NCBI GenBank assembly: GCA_002320815.1
Contig: DCLA01000006.1
Span: 125,023-189,022, forward strand
From: Myxococcales bacterium UBA1660
Lineage (GTDB): Bacteria > Myxococcota_A > Polyangia > Polyangiales > Houyiibacteriaceae
Length of the DNA: 64,000 nucleotides
Direction of reading: 5' to 3'
Shown: positions 36,343-44,327 of the stretch, in pieces
How the letters are laid out: each line of letters starts with the position of its first letter
Numbering within the stretch: the first letter of the stretch is position 1
Made by a program: the position numbers and the translations under genes
The notes under the pieces: generated by a model
Database searches by the model: none
Told to the model about the DNA's origin: nothing
What the model saw: only the letters and a program-made list of their open reading frames with translations

Positions 36343-37530
36343 TCAGGGCAGGCGAAGGATCAGGTCGGCGACGTTGGTCCCGGTGGGCCCGCAGCGCAGG
36401 ACGGTCCCCAAGGCGTCGAAGAAGGGCGTGCTGTCGTTCGCTCGGAGCGCCGCCTCGGGATCCAGACCGCGCGCGGCCATCGCCCGCACGGCGGCGGAGT
36501 CGATCAGCGCGCCCGCGGCGTCGCTGGCGCCATCGACCCCGTCGGTCCCCAGACAGAGCAGGAGCCCCTCGGACCATCCGGCCGCCAGCGCACCCAGGGC
36601 CACCTCCTGGTTCCGGCCGCCGCGCCCCGAGCCCCGCACGGTCACCGTGGTCTCGCCGCCCCAGACCCAGGGCGCGGCTCCGGCTTCGGCCGCGAGGCGA
36701 CGTCCGAGGGAGTGGGCCTCTCCCTCGAAGTAGCCCTCGCGGTCGGGCAGCGGAAGCGCGCGGCGCGCCATCTCCGAGTCCGCCGCTACCAGGGTCTCGA
36801 TCGGCCCGAGAACCTCGGACGCCGGCGGCGGAAGCGCGAGCTCGACGCCGTGGTGCGCGAGCACTTCTCGGGCGCCGGGACCCCGCGGAGGCGGGCAAGT
36901 GGGTCCGGAGGCGACCACCTCGGGCGGCAGCGGCGCGACGTCGCTGATCACCACGTTGACCACGCGCGCGGGCGCGATGGCGCGGGCCAGGCCCCCGCCC
37001 TTGATCGCCGAGCAGGCGCGCCGCACGGCGTTGAGCTCGTCGATGGCGGCGCCCCGCTCGCGCAGGGTCCGGATGGCGCGACCGAGCGTCTCCACGTCCA
37101 TCCCCCGCGGGCGCTCGAGCAGCGACGAGCCGCCGCCGGAGACCAGACAGAGCGCCACGTCGCCCTGCCCCAGGGACCGCGCCCGCGCCAGGAACTCGTC
37201 GCCGACCCGGGCCGCGTCCGGCGCCGGGTCCGGGTGGCCCCCGGCGAAACACTCCAGCCCCGGCAGGGTCGACGGCTCGGGCGCGACCACCAGCCCGCCC
37301 CGGAGGTCCACCGCCCGGCCCGCCGCTCGCGCCATGGGCACGGCGGCCTTGCCGAAGGCGAAGAGCGTGGCGCCATCGAGGTCCGCGCGCCCGTCGAGGA
37401 CCCGTCGGGTCGCGGCCTCGGGTTCGACCGCCGCCAGCGCCCGCTCGGCCAGCGCCAGCGCGCGCTCCCGGCGGTCGCGCTCGGCCGGGGTCAGGTCCCC
37501 ATCCAGGAGGCGGGTGCGGTGGAAGCGCAC
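36343..37530 (-). CDS. Glycerate 2-kinase (MOFRL/DUF4147 family)
   Basis: ATP-dependent kinase that makes 2-phosphoglycerate from glycerate. It has 395 residues. An N-terminal DUF4147 domain has FAFGKAAVPMA and LCLVSGGGSSLL. The C-terminal MOFRL domain has GGETTVTVRGSGRGGRNQEV and LCLGTDGVDGASDAAGAL. The GTG start lies 9 bases after the extensin-like gene upstream, so the two share a transcript. No photorespiration or serine-cycle gene is adjacent. Confidence 0.9.
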   Translation of the reverse strand: MRFHRTRLLDGDLTPAERDRRERALALAERALAAVEPEAATRRVLDGRADLDGATLFAFGKAAVPMARAAGRAVDLRGGLVVAPEPSTLPGLECFAGGHPDPAPDAARVGDEFLARARSLGQGDVALCLVSGGGSSLLERPRGMDVETLGRAIRTLRERGAAIDELNAVRRACSAIKGGGLARAIAPARVVNVVISDVAPLPPEVVASGPTCPPPRGPGAREVLAHHGVELALPPPASEVLGPIETLVAADSEMARRALPLPDREGYFEGEAHSLGRRLAAEAGAAPWVWGGETTVTVRGSGRGGRNQEVALGALAAGWSEGLLLCLGTDGVDGASDAAGALIDSAAVRAMAARGLDPEAALRANDSTPFFDALGTVLRCGPTGTNVADLILRLP

Positions 37531-37539
37531 GGCCCGGCT

Positions 37540-38424
37540 TCAGCCCGTCCAGGTCCAGTCCACGCCGGGCACCACTTCGAGGTGCACGTGGTTGGCGTGG
37601 GCGTCGTCGTGGTGGGGGGTCACCACCACCTGGAAGAGCTCCCGGCGCACGCCCTCGCAGACCATCGCGCGCAGGATGGCGCCCGCCTCCTCGCCCTCGG
37701 CCGGCGGTGGGAGCGGCGCGGGCTCTTCGCCCTCTTCCGGCTCTCGCCCGCAGGGCGGCGCGCCGCGTTCCCGCGGTTGCCAGTCCTCCAGGACGTCCAG
37801 GGGGTCCGCGCCGTCCCGGTCGAAGAAGCGCGGGTCGAACGCCAGCCCGCGGGAGTGGCCGCTGGCCTGACCGGTGGACGCCACCCGGGCCCCGGGCCGG
37901 AACGCGCTGAGGTGGCGGATCCGGTTCACCCCGGCGGCGCGCAGGACGGGCGCCCAGGCGTGGATGGCCACCAGGAGCCGGCAGTCCATGATGCGATGGA
38001 GCGCGCGCCGGCCCGCGAACTCGAGGGTCACCCCGCCGACCGGCCCGGTGGGCACCACCGCCATCGCGACCACCCCTTCGGCCCGCTCGTCCTCGCTCGC
38101 GGTGAAGGGGACGCCGAGCCGCCGGAGCTCGGCGCGGCACGCCCGAGGCGTGAGCGCGGCGATGGCGCGCCCGGTGGTTCCGTCGGCGTCGGGCACGGCG
38201 CGCACGTCGGGCACCGCGTCTTCCGCGGGCGGCGGCGCGATCCCCTCGGGGACCTCCTCCGCACCGGTCGCGATCTCGGGCTCGGTCACCACCGGCGCGT
38301 CGACGACCACCTGGGCGGCGGGCCCCACCGCCGGGGCCGGGACCGGCTCCGCGCCGCCGCAGGCGGGCACGGAGCACGCGCTCACCCACAGCAGGACGGT
38401 CGTCGCGACGAGTCGAGGCACCAC
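37540..38424 (-). CDS. Extensin-like C-terminal domain lipoprotein (peptidase M15-like fold)
   Basis: A 294-residue exported protein, probably a lipoprotein (VVPRLVATTVLLWVSAC). A Pro/Ala/Val/Glu linker (about 25-90) leads to an extensin-like C-terminal domain: ALTPRACRAELRRLGVPF, AGVNRIRHLSAFRPGARV, ASGHSRGLAFDPRFF and DDAHANHVHLEV. The SGHSRGLAFD and HANHVHLEV blocks carry the His/Asp residues of the LAS/M15 metallopeptidase-like zinc site, so a wall-peptide role is plausible. It starts at GTG 38424, exactly 6 bases after a TATCGT hexamer, and diverges from pilT. Confidence 0.8.
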   Translation of the reverse strand: MVPRLVATTVLLWVSACSVPACGGAEPVPAPAVGPAAQVVVDAPVVTEPEIATGAEEVPEGIAPPPAEDAVPDVRAVPDADGTTGRAIAALTPRACRAELRRLGVPFTASEDERAEGVVAMAVVPTGPVGGVTLEFAGRRALHRIMDCRLLVAIHAWAPVLRAAGVNRIRHLSAFRPGARVASTGQASGHSRGLAFDPRFFDRDGADPLDVLEDWQPRERGAPPCGREPEEGEEPAPLPPPAEGEEAGAILRAMVCEGVRRELFQVVVTPHHDDAHANHVHLEVVPGVDWTWTG

Positions 38425-38430
38425 CCGGGG

Positions 38431-38436
38431 ACGATA
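38431..38436 (-). promoter_or_regulatory. -10 hexamer TATCGT, 6 bases before GTG 38424
   Basis: Minus-strand TATCGT-N6-GTG; predicts a leaderless mRNA. It stands back to back with the pilT hexamer at 38483. Confidence 0.45.
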
Positions 38437-38482
38437 GCAGCGAGCCCGCGCATTGGGCGCCCGAAGCGGCGCCGGGCCCGGG

Positions 38483-38488
38483 TATGAT
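38483..38488 (+). promoter_or_regulatory. -10 hexamer TATGAT, 6 bases before pilT
   Basis: TATGAT-N6-ATG (38495). The -10 is a good match (5 of 6 to TATAAT), and the spacing predicts a leaderless pilT mRNA. No standard -35 is evident. Confidence 0.5.
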
Positions 38489-38494
38489 GGCGGC

Positions 38495-39535
38495 ATGGAC
38501 GAAGCGACTCTGCTCGCGCTCCTGAAGAAGGGGCAGCAGTACAAGGCGAGCGACGTGCTCTTGAAGGTGGGCCAGCCGCCGGCCTTCCGGGTCAACGGCG
38601 ACCTCCACTACCTCCAGGGCGACAAGCTGCGCCCCGAGCAGACCCGTGGCCTCGCCGAGCTCATCCTCCGCCGGTCGCGCTACCAGGGCGCGCTGGACGA
38701 CCTGCTGGAGTACGACACCAGCTACGGCGCCGCCGGCGTGGGCCGCTATCGCTGCAACGTCTATCGCCAGCGGGGCTCGCTGGCGATCGCGCTGCGCGCC
38801 ATCCCCCTCGAGGTCCCCTCGTTCGAGCAGCTCCGGCTGCCGCCGGCGATTCGCACGTTGGCCGAGAACGAGCGCGGGATGATCCTGGTGGTCGGCGCCG
38901 CGGGCAACGGCAAGAGCACCACGCTGGCGGCGATGGTGAACCACATCAACACGCACCGGCGCGTCCACATCGTCACCATCGAGGACCCCATCGAGTACAT
39001 GCACCCCGATCAGCTCGCCAGCGTGTCGCAGCGAGAGATCGGGCTGGACACCCCGAGCTTTCCCACCGCGCTCCGGGCCGCGCTGCGGCAGGATCCGGAC
39101 GTGATCCTGGTGGGCGAGGTCCGCGACGAGGAGACGATGGACATCGCCCTCAAGGCGGCGGAGACGGGCCACCTGGTGCTCTCCACGCTCCACACGCCCG
39201 ACGTGGCCCGGACGGTCGGCCGCGTGGTGAACCTCGCCGGCGGGTCGGACCCCAAGGAGATCCGGGAGCGCCTCGCCGACAACCTGAAGGGCATCGTCGC
39301 TCAGCGCCTCCTGCCCCGCGCCGACGGCAAGGGTCGTGTGGTCGCGGTCGAGATCCTCGTGATGACCGGCACGGCCCGAGAGACCATCAAGAGCCCCGAG
39401 GGCAACCTCCCGCTCAAGGACGTCATGGAGCGAGGCGTGCATCCCTACGGCATGCAGAACTTCGAGATGGCCCTGAAAGACCTGGTGAAGAACGGCCTCC
39501 TGGACGTGGAGACCGCACGCGCGGCCCTCGGCTGA
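38495..39535 (+). CDS. pilT: Type IV pilus retraction ATPase PilT
   Basis: Hexameric ATPase that powers pilus retraction and twitching (gliding) motility. It has 346 residues. The N-terminal PAS-like part (ASDVLLKVGQPPAFRVNGDL) is typical. The Walker A is GAAGNGKST (134-142) in place of the usual GPTGSGKST, an allowed variant. Asp box TIEDPIEY, Walker B ILVGEVRDEETM and the His box TGHLVLSTLHT are all intact. PilU is the close alternative. It is not next to pilC, and the start follows a -10 hexamer at 6 bases. Confidence 0.9.
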   Translation: MDEATLLALLKKGQQYKASDVLLKVGQPPAFRVNGDLHYLQGDKLRPEQTRGLAELILRRSRYQGALDDLLEYDTSYGAAGVGRYRCNVYRQRGSLAIALRAIPLEVPSFEQLRLPPAIRTLAENERGMILVVGAAGNGKSTTLAAMVNHINTHRRVHIVTIEDPIEYMHPDQLASVSQREIGLDTPSFPTALRAALRQDPDVILVGEVRDEETMDIALKAAETGHLVLSTLHTPDVARTVGRVVNLAGGSDPKEIRERLADNLKGIVAQRLLPRADGKGRVVAVEILVMTGTARETIKSPEGNLPLKDVMERGVHPYGMQNFEMALKDLVKNGLLDVETARAALG

Positions 39536-39565
39536 CCCGCCCCCTCTCGGTTGCGGCGTGCTCGC

Positions 39566-40858
39566 TCAGGGAGTCGGGGCGGCCGCCGCCGCCTCGGCTC
39601 GCGGCTTCTCGACCAGGTAGTAGCGCAGCGCTTCACGCGCCGCGTAGGCGGCCTTGATGCGCCAGCGTGGGGTGTTGACGATCAACGTCGCCACCGCGAT
39701 CTGCGGGTCCTCGGCGGGCGCGAAGCCCACGAACCAGGTGTAGCCCCGGTAGGGCCGCTCGGCGCTCAGGGTCCCGGTCTTACCGGCCACGGTGATGTCC
39801 GGGAGGAAGGCGTTGCCCTGCTCGTCGTGGAAGTAGGAGCGCGCCGTCCCGTGCTCGGTGGTGTGGCGCATCATACGGTTCACCGTCTGGGCGGTCCGGC
39901 GCGGGAGCACGGCGCGGAAGACCTCGGGCTCGTGCTGCATGAGCACCCGCCCCTGCCCGTTCTCCAGCCGCTCCACGATGGCCGGCCGCATCATGCGGCC
40001 GTCGTTGGCGATAGTCGCCGCGAGGGCCGCGCCGTGCAGAGGGCTGAGGTGCATGTGCCAGAAGCCAGCCGCGGTGCGCGCGCGCTCGAGACGGTCGTCG
40101 GGGACCTCCATCGGGCTGGCCTGGGTGGGCACGTCGAAGGGCAGCGCGTGGCCGAAGCCGAAGGCCGAGGCGTAGCGCGCGATGGTCGGCCCATCGAGGT
40201 GCCGGTCGGCGAGCTTGGCGAAGACCGCGTTGGTCGAGCGCCCCATGGCCTCGGTGAGGGTGACGCAGTTGGCCTCGTCGGCGTGGTCCTCAAGGTGCCA
40301 GGCGGTCAGCCGGCTGCCGCCCCCGGTGTAGCAGGTGCGGGTGTTCGCCCCGAGTCCGGCGTCCACCAGGGCCGAACCGGTGACGACCTTGAACACCGAC
40401 GCGGTCGGTGCCGAGGGATCCAGGCAGAGGTCGCCGGCCTCGGGGTCGGCGCTGGAGTGGCTCACGTACGCGAGGACCTTGCCGGTGGCGGGTTCGATGG
40501 CCACGAGCGAACCGTAGGGGACCTCGTAGCGGCCGAAGACCCGCTCGACGTGTTCCTGGAGCCCGGGATCGAGGGTGAGGACCGCGCGGCGGCCGCCCTC
40601 GAGTTCGGAGACGCGCCGGTCCCCGTCCTGGACGTGGAAACGCGGGTCGAACCCTTCCAGCAGCGAGCGACGGACGCGCTGGGCCCGGGGCGTCGCCGGC
40701 GCGTCGGCGCGCGCCGTGCCGCGGTCCCGGGGGCCGTCGGCGCTCCCCCGCTCGGCCCCCACGAAGCTCCCCGCCACCAGACCGACGGCGAGGAGCCCCC
40801 CGAATCGCCACATCCAGCCGGGCGCGCTGCGCGCCTCTCGCGTTCGCCCTTCGCTCAT
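39566..40858 (-). CDS. Penicillin-binding protein, transpeptidase
   Basis: A 430-residue membrane-anchored transpeptidase with one N-terminal helix (about 16-34). The penicillin-binding domain has all three motifs: SVFK with nucleophile Ser154 (TASVFKVVTG), SxN as STN (208-210) and KTG (360-362). A short domain precedes the transpeptidase domain; there is no transglycosylase domain, so it is a class B or FtsI/PBP2-like enzyme smaller than usual. It acts at the outer face of the inner membrane on peptidoglycan crosslinks. Start ATG 40858 fits the 6-base spacing from TACTGC. It faces pilT convergently (30-base gap). Confidence 0.88.
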   Translation of the reverse strand: MSEGRTREARSAPGWMWRFGGLLAVGLVAGSFVGAERGSADGPRDRGTARADAPATPRAQRVRRSLLEGFDPRFHVQDGDRRVSELEGGRRAVLTLDPGLQEHVERVFGRYEVPYGSLVAIEPATGKVLAYVSHSSADPEAGDLCLDPSAPTASVFKVVTGSALVDAGLGANTRTCYTGGGSRLTAWHLEDHADEANCVTLTEAMGRSTNAVFAKLADRHLDGPTIARYASAFGFGHALPFDVPTQASPMEVPDDRLERARTAAGFWHMHLSPLHGAALAATIANDGRMMRPAIVERLENGQGRVLMQHEPEVFRAVLPRRTAQTVNRMMRHTTEHGTARSYFHDEQGNAFLPDITVAGKTGTLSAERPYRGYTWFVGFAPAEDPQIAVATLIVNTPRWRIKAAYAAREALRYYLVEKPRAEAAAAAPTP

Positions 40859-40864
40859 GGCTCT

Positions 40865-40894
40865 GCAGTAGAGCAACTGCCCTCGGGTCTCCAA
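40865..40894 (-). promoter_or_regulatory. Leaderless promoter (TTGGAG - 18 - TACTGC - 6 - ATG)
   Basis: On the minus strand -35 TTGGAG (40894-40889), 18-base spacer, -10 TACTGC (40870-40865), then 6 bases to the ATG of the penicillin-binding protein gene. This is the same geometry as at 17192, 41037 and 47277. Confidence 0.55.
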
Positions 40895-41036
40895 GTTTCC
40901 CGCACGGTCGCCCCGTTTGGGGGAGGGAAGTGCACCATCGACTCCGAAGCGCTTCGGCCCATCGCGCGGGACTTGGTCGAGCGGGTGCAGGCGGGCACGG
41001 CGACGGTCCCCATCTCGTCCACGCGACGATGACCCC

Positions 41037-41066
41037 TTGCTCCTCGGGGGCCCCGGGCTCTACACC
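41037..41066 (+). promoter_or_regulatory. Leaderless promoter (TTGCTC - 18 - TACACC - 6 - ATG) for pgi
   Basis: -35 TTGCTC (41037-41042), 18 bases, -10 TACACC (41061-41066), 6 bases to ATG 41073. This supports that start over the longer upstream frame. Confidence 0.5.
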
Positions 41067-41072
41067 GGCCCC

Positions 41073-42443
41073 ATGAGCGACGACGGGATCCGCATCGACT
41101 ACGCCCTGGCCATGGAGGACGGCTCCAGCTCCGGGCTCACCACCGCCGAGTTGGAGGCCGAGGCGCCGGCCTTCGAGCGCGGGCTCCGCCGGGTGCTGGC
41201 CGAGGCCGAGGGCGGCCGGCTGGGCTTCTGGACCCTGCCCGACGACCACATCGATCTGGAGAAGGTCCTGGCCTTCGCGAAGAAGGTCCCGGCGACCATC
41301 CGCGACGTGTTGGTGCTGGGCATCGGTGGCTCCTCCCTGGGCGGCCGAGCCCTGGTCGAGGCCCTGGGGCCGGCGTTCCCCGATCCCGACGCGCGCCGAA
41401 TCCACTACCCGGACAACAGTGACCCCTGGCGGCTGGTGGGCCTCCTCGAGAACCTGGACCCGAAGGGCACCCTGGTCCTGGTCATCAGCAAGTCCGGCGG
41501 CACCGTGGAGACCGCCGCGCAGCTCCTGGTGGTGCGCGAGTGGCTGAACGCCGCCGGCGCCCCCATGAAGGACCACCTGGTCGCCATCACCGACCCCGCC
41601 AAGGGCCTCCTCCGGGAGCTGGCCGACGCCGAGGGGCTCCGCTCCTTCGACATCCCCAGCAACGTCGGTGGCCGCTTCAGCGTGCTGACCCCGGTGGGCC
41701 TCCTCCCGGGCGCGCTCGCGGGGCTGGACGTCGCCGGCCTCCTCGCGGGCGCCAAGGCGATGCGCGACCGCTGCGCCCGGACCGAGCTCCAGGCCAACCC
41801 CGCGGGCGTGGTCGCCGCGCTCCACGTGCTACACCACCGGCTCCACGGGCGGCCGATCCACGTGATGATGCCCTACGCCGACGCCTTGCGCGGCTACGCC
41901 AACTGGTTCGTCCAGCTCTGGGCCGAGAGCCTGGGCAAGCGGGTCGACCGCCAGGACCGGGTGGTCGAGACGGGGCCGACCCCGCTTCCGGCCGTCGGCG
42001 CCACCGACCAGCACGCCCAGGTACAGCTCTTCATGGAGGGCCCGCGGGACAAGCTCATCACCTTCGTCGCCCTGGCGGAGCCCCTGGCCCATCGCACCAT
42101 CCCGAAGGAGGAAGGTCCCTACGCCTACCTCGGCGGCACCGACCTCGCGGAGCTCCTCGACTTCGAGCGCCGCGCGACCGCGCTGGCGCTGGCCCGCGAT
42201 GGCCGCCCCAGCCTGACGCTCACCCTGCCCCGGCTCGACGCGCATCACCTGGGCGAGCTTTTCTTCTTGATGGAGGCCGCGACCGCCATCGCCGGGGAGC
42301 TCTACGGGATCGACGCCTTCGACCAGCCGGGGGTCGAGCTGGGCAAGCGCCTGGCCTACGGACTCCTGGGTCGCGAGGGCTACGAGGACGCCGCCGACGA
42401 GGTCCAGGAGCTCGAGCGCGGGTTGCCCAGCCACCGAGTCTGA
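41073..42443 (+). CDS. pgi: Glucose-6-phosphate isomerase
   Basis: Interconverts glucose 6-phosphate and fructose 6-phosphate; also the entry to mannose and cell-wall sugars. It has 456 residues, the short bacterial type. Signature blocks are VLGIGGSSLGGRALVEAL, ISKSGGTVETAAQLL, VGGRFSVLTPVGLLP and GATDQHAQVQLFMEG. The SKSGGT loop binds the phosphate. The start at ATG 41073 gives normal length and the leaderless promoter spacing. It is single, between divergent and convergent partners. Confidence 0.95.
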   Translation: MSDDGIRIDYALAMEDGSSSGLTTAELEAEAPAFERGLRRVLAEAEGGRLGFWTLPDDHIDLEKVLAFAKKVPATIRDVLVLGIGGSSLGGRALVEALGPAFPDPDARRIHYPDNSDPWRLVGLLENLDPKGTLVLVISKSGGTVETAAQLLVVREWLNAAGAPMKDHLVAITDPAKGLLRELADAEGLRSFDIPSNVGGRFSVLTPVGLLPGALAGLDVAGLLAGAKAMRDRCARTELQANPAGVVAALHVLHHRLHGRPIHVMMPYADALRGYANWFVQLWAESLGKRVDRQDRVVETGPTPLPAVGATDQHAQVQLFMEGPRDKLITFVALAEPLAHRTIPKEEGPYAYLGGTDLAELLDFERRATALALARDGRPSLTLTLPRLDAHHLGELFFLMEAATAIAGELYGIDAFDQPGVELGKRLAYGLLGREGYEDAADEVQELERGLPSHRV

Positions 42444-42462
42444 ATCGTCACGTACCGAGCGT

Positions 42463-42492
42463 TTGACCCGCACCCATCGGGGTGCTCATAAC
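42463..42492 (+). promoter_or_regulatory. Promoter for the FHA-GGDEF gene (TTGACC - 18 - CATAAC)
   Basis: -35 TTGACC (42463-42468) and -10 CATAAC (42487-42492), 18-base spacer; the start would be near 42499 with a leader of about 70 bases. TATTCT at 42553, 10 bases before the ATG, is a second candidate. Confidence 0.55.
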
Positions 42493-42568
42493 CTCGGTAC
42501 CGGCGGTCGCGGCTCGGCCGTCAGGTACTTCGCGATCTCCCCTCCCCCGGGTTATTCTCGCCCTTTCC

Positions 42569-43477
42569 ATGACCGACGAGCGGACGACCAACCCCAACAA
42601 GACCGTCATCACGGTCGTCGGGGCCCCCACCGCCAAGAAGGTGGACGCTCGGGAAGCGTGCCTCGTGGTCATCTACGGCGAAGACCTCGGTCGCCGGATC
42701 CCCCTCGGGAGCGAGCCGGTGGTCATCGGCCGGTCCTCGCGCTGCGAAGTGCAGCTCGACCAGGAGAGCGTGAGCCGGAACCACTGCCGCATCGATCGCG
42801 GCCCGACCGGGTTCGCGGTGCGGGATCTGGGCTCCACCAACGGGACCTACGTCAACGACGAGCTCGTCGATCAGATGGACCTCCGCGACGGTGACCAGCT
42901 CAAGGTCGGCCGGACGATCCTGAAGTTCATCGTCGGCGGCAACATCGAGGGCCAGTACCACGAGGAGATCTACCGTCTGATGACGATGGATGGCCTCACG
43001 CAGGTCCACAACAAGCGCTACTTCGACGAGATGCTCGAGCGCGAAGTCAGCCGGGCCCGCCGCTACGACCGCGCGTTCTCCCTGATCCTCTTCGACATCG
43101 ACCACTTCAAGAAGATCAACGACACCTACGGCCACCTCGCCGGCGACGCGGTCCTCCGCCAGCTCGGAAACGTGGTCCGCAAGAGCGTCCGCCGCGACGA
43201 CGTGGTCGCCCGGACGGGGGGCGAGGAATTCGGCATCCTCACCCCGGAGATCGGTCTCACCGGCGCGCTCGACCTGGCGCACAAGCTGAACCGCCTGGTC
43301 GACGACACCGCGTTCGAGTTCGAGGGCACGCGCATCGAGGTCACGGTGAGCTGCGGCGTGGCGACCTGGGCGCCGCCCTTCGAGAGCGGCACGGCCATCG
43401 TGCAGGCCGCCGACGAGGCGCTCTACGAAGCGAAGCGGACCGGCCGCAACCGGGTCTGCCACCACGAGCCGGCCTGA
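42569..43477 (+). CDS. FHA-GGDEF diguanylate cyclase
   Basis: A 302-residue cytoplasmic signalling protein. The FHA domain (about 28-122) has GRSSRCEV (54-61), SRNHCR (69-74) and GSTNGTYVND (88-97), so it should bind phosphothreonine partners. The GGDEF domain (about 135-300) has the active-site GGEEF (217-221), FDIDHFKKIND and an intact inhibitory I-site RRDD (208-211) five residues before it. It should make cyclic di-GMP under feedback control and be localised or activated by Ser/Thr kinase signalling. ATG 42569 is the first in-frame Met and fits the FHA start. Confidence 0.92.
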   Translation: MTDERTTNPNKTVITVVGAPTAKKVDAREACLVVIYGEDLGRRIPLGSEPVVIGRSSRCEVQLDQESVSRNHCRIDRGPTGFAVRDLGSTNGTYVNDELVDQMDLRDGDQLKVGRTILKFIVGGNIEGQYHEEIYRLMTMDGLTQVHNKRYFDEMLEREVSRARRYDRAFSLILFDIDHFKKINDTYGHLAGDAVLRQLGNVVRKSVRRDDVVARTGGEEFGILTPEIGLTGALDLAHKLNRLVDDTAFEFEGTRIEVTVSCGVATWAPPFESGTAIVQAADEALYEAKRTGRNRVCHHEPA

Positions 43478-43508
43478 GCGCCTCGGTCTCCTTCGCGGCG
43501 GAGCCGGC

Positions 43509-44222
43509 TCAGCGGGTGAGCTGTCGGCGCCGGAGGCGGATGAGCTCCACCAGCGCCCGCGCGATGACCGCGGGCCGGGCCCCACTCTGTCGGCCGTGCT
43601 CCCGGGGCCGATGGACCACCGGCGCCTCGGCGATGGGGTAGCCGAGCCGCCGCGCCTCGGCGAGGATCTCCGCGTCGATGGCCGCGCCGCGGCTGGAGAG
43701 CGGGGTCGCCGCGAGGAGCTCCCGGGGAAAGAGCTTGAAGGCGCAGTTCACGTCGCGGACCCCGAGGCCCAGGGTCACGTTGGCCAGCGCCGACCAGCTC
43801 CGGCCGTTGAGGCTCCGGAGCAGCGAGTCCCGGCGCGGATGCCGGTAGCCGGCGAGGACGGTGTTGGCGCCGCGGCCCGCGCCGACGAAACGCTCGAGCT
43901 GGGCGAGATCGAACTGGCCGTCTCCGTCGGTGTAGAAGACCTGCGCGTAGCGGGCGTTCCGGAAGCCGCTGCGCAACGCCGCGCCGTAGCCCTGATTCTG
44001 AGGGTGGGTCACCAGCCGGATGGTGTCGTCCGCGTCCATCAGGCCCCGCACCCGGTCTCCGGTCCCGTCCCGGCTCCCGTCGTCGACGACCACCACCTCC
44101 CAGCGGCCCGCGACCGCGGCGCCGGCCGCGCAGGCGGCGCGCACCACGGACTCCACGTTCTCCGCCTCGTCGTGACAAGGGAGGACGATGGACAACTCCC
44201 CGAGCGCAGGCGGCCTCGGCAT
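43509..44222 (-). CDS. Family 2 glycosyltransferase (polyprenyl-phosphate sugar synthase-like)
   Basis: A 237-residue GT2 enzyme without membrane anchor, the size of a dolichol-phosphate mannose synthase. Visible are ELSIVLPCHDEAENVESV, VVDDGSRDGTGD (nucleotide-sugar site), the metal-binding acid cluster FYTDGDGQFD and DVNCAFKLF. It probably transfers a sugar from a nucleotide donor to a polyprenyl phosphate on the cytoplasmic face, giving the donor used by GT-C enzymes. Several GT-C-like genes are next door (44328 onwards). The ATG at 44222 lies 6 bases after TATCAC; an ATG at 44258 is possible. Confidence 0.82.
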   Translation of the reverse strand: MPRPPALGELSIVLPCHDEAENVESVVRAACAAGAAVAGRWEVVVVDDGSRDGTGDRVRGLMDADDTIRLVTHPQNQGYGAALRSGFRNARYAQVFYTDGDGQFDLAQLERFVGAGRGANTVLAGYRHPRRDSLLRSLNGRSWSALANVTLGLGVRDVNCAFKLFPRELLAATPLSSRGAAIDAEILAEARRLGYPIAEAPVVHRPREHGRQSGARPAVIARALVELIRLRRRQLTR

Positions 44223-44228
44223 CGCGCG

Positions 44229-44234
44229 GTGATA
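44229..44234 (-). promoter_or_regulatory. -10 hexamer TATCAC, 6 bases before the GT2 ATG
   Basis: Minus-strand TATCAC-N6-ATG (44222). It supports this start over the upstream in-frame ATG at 44258. No -35 is evident. Confidence 0.35.
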
Positions 44235-44293
44235 GCCGAAGCCGGGGGTGTCCGCCATGGGAGCGCCCCCCGGGACCGGACGGCGAAAGCGGG

Positions 44294-44321
44294 TTGGACT
44301 TCCCAGGGGGTGTACTAGGGT
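44294..44321 (+). promoter_or_regulatory. Leaderless promoter (TTGGAC - 16 - TAGGGT - 6 - GTG)
   Basis: -35 TTGGAC (44294-44299), 16 bases, -10 TAGGGT (44316-44321), 6 bases to GTG 44328. It diverges from the GT2 gene. Confidence 0.4.
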
Positions 44322-44327
44322 GCGCGC

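Noticed and set aside
36263..39442. 1059-codon minus-strand frame across glycerate kinase, extensin-like and pilT genes
   Set aside because: Crosses a terminator and genes on both strands; mostly Arg/Gly/Ala-rich shadow.
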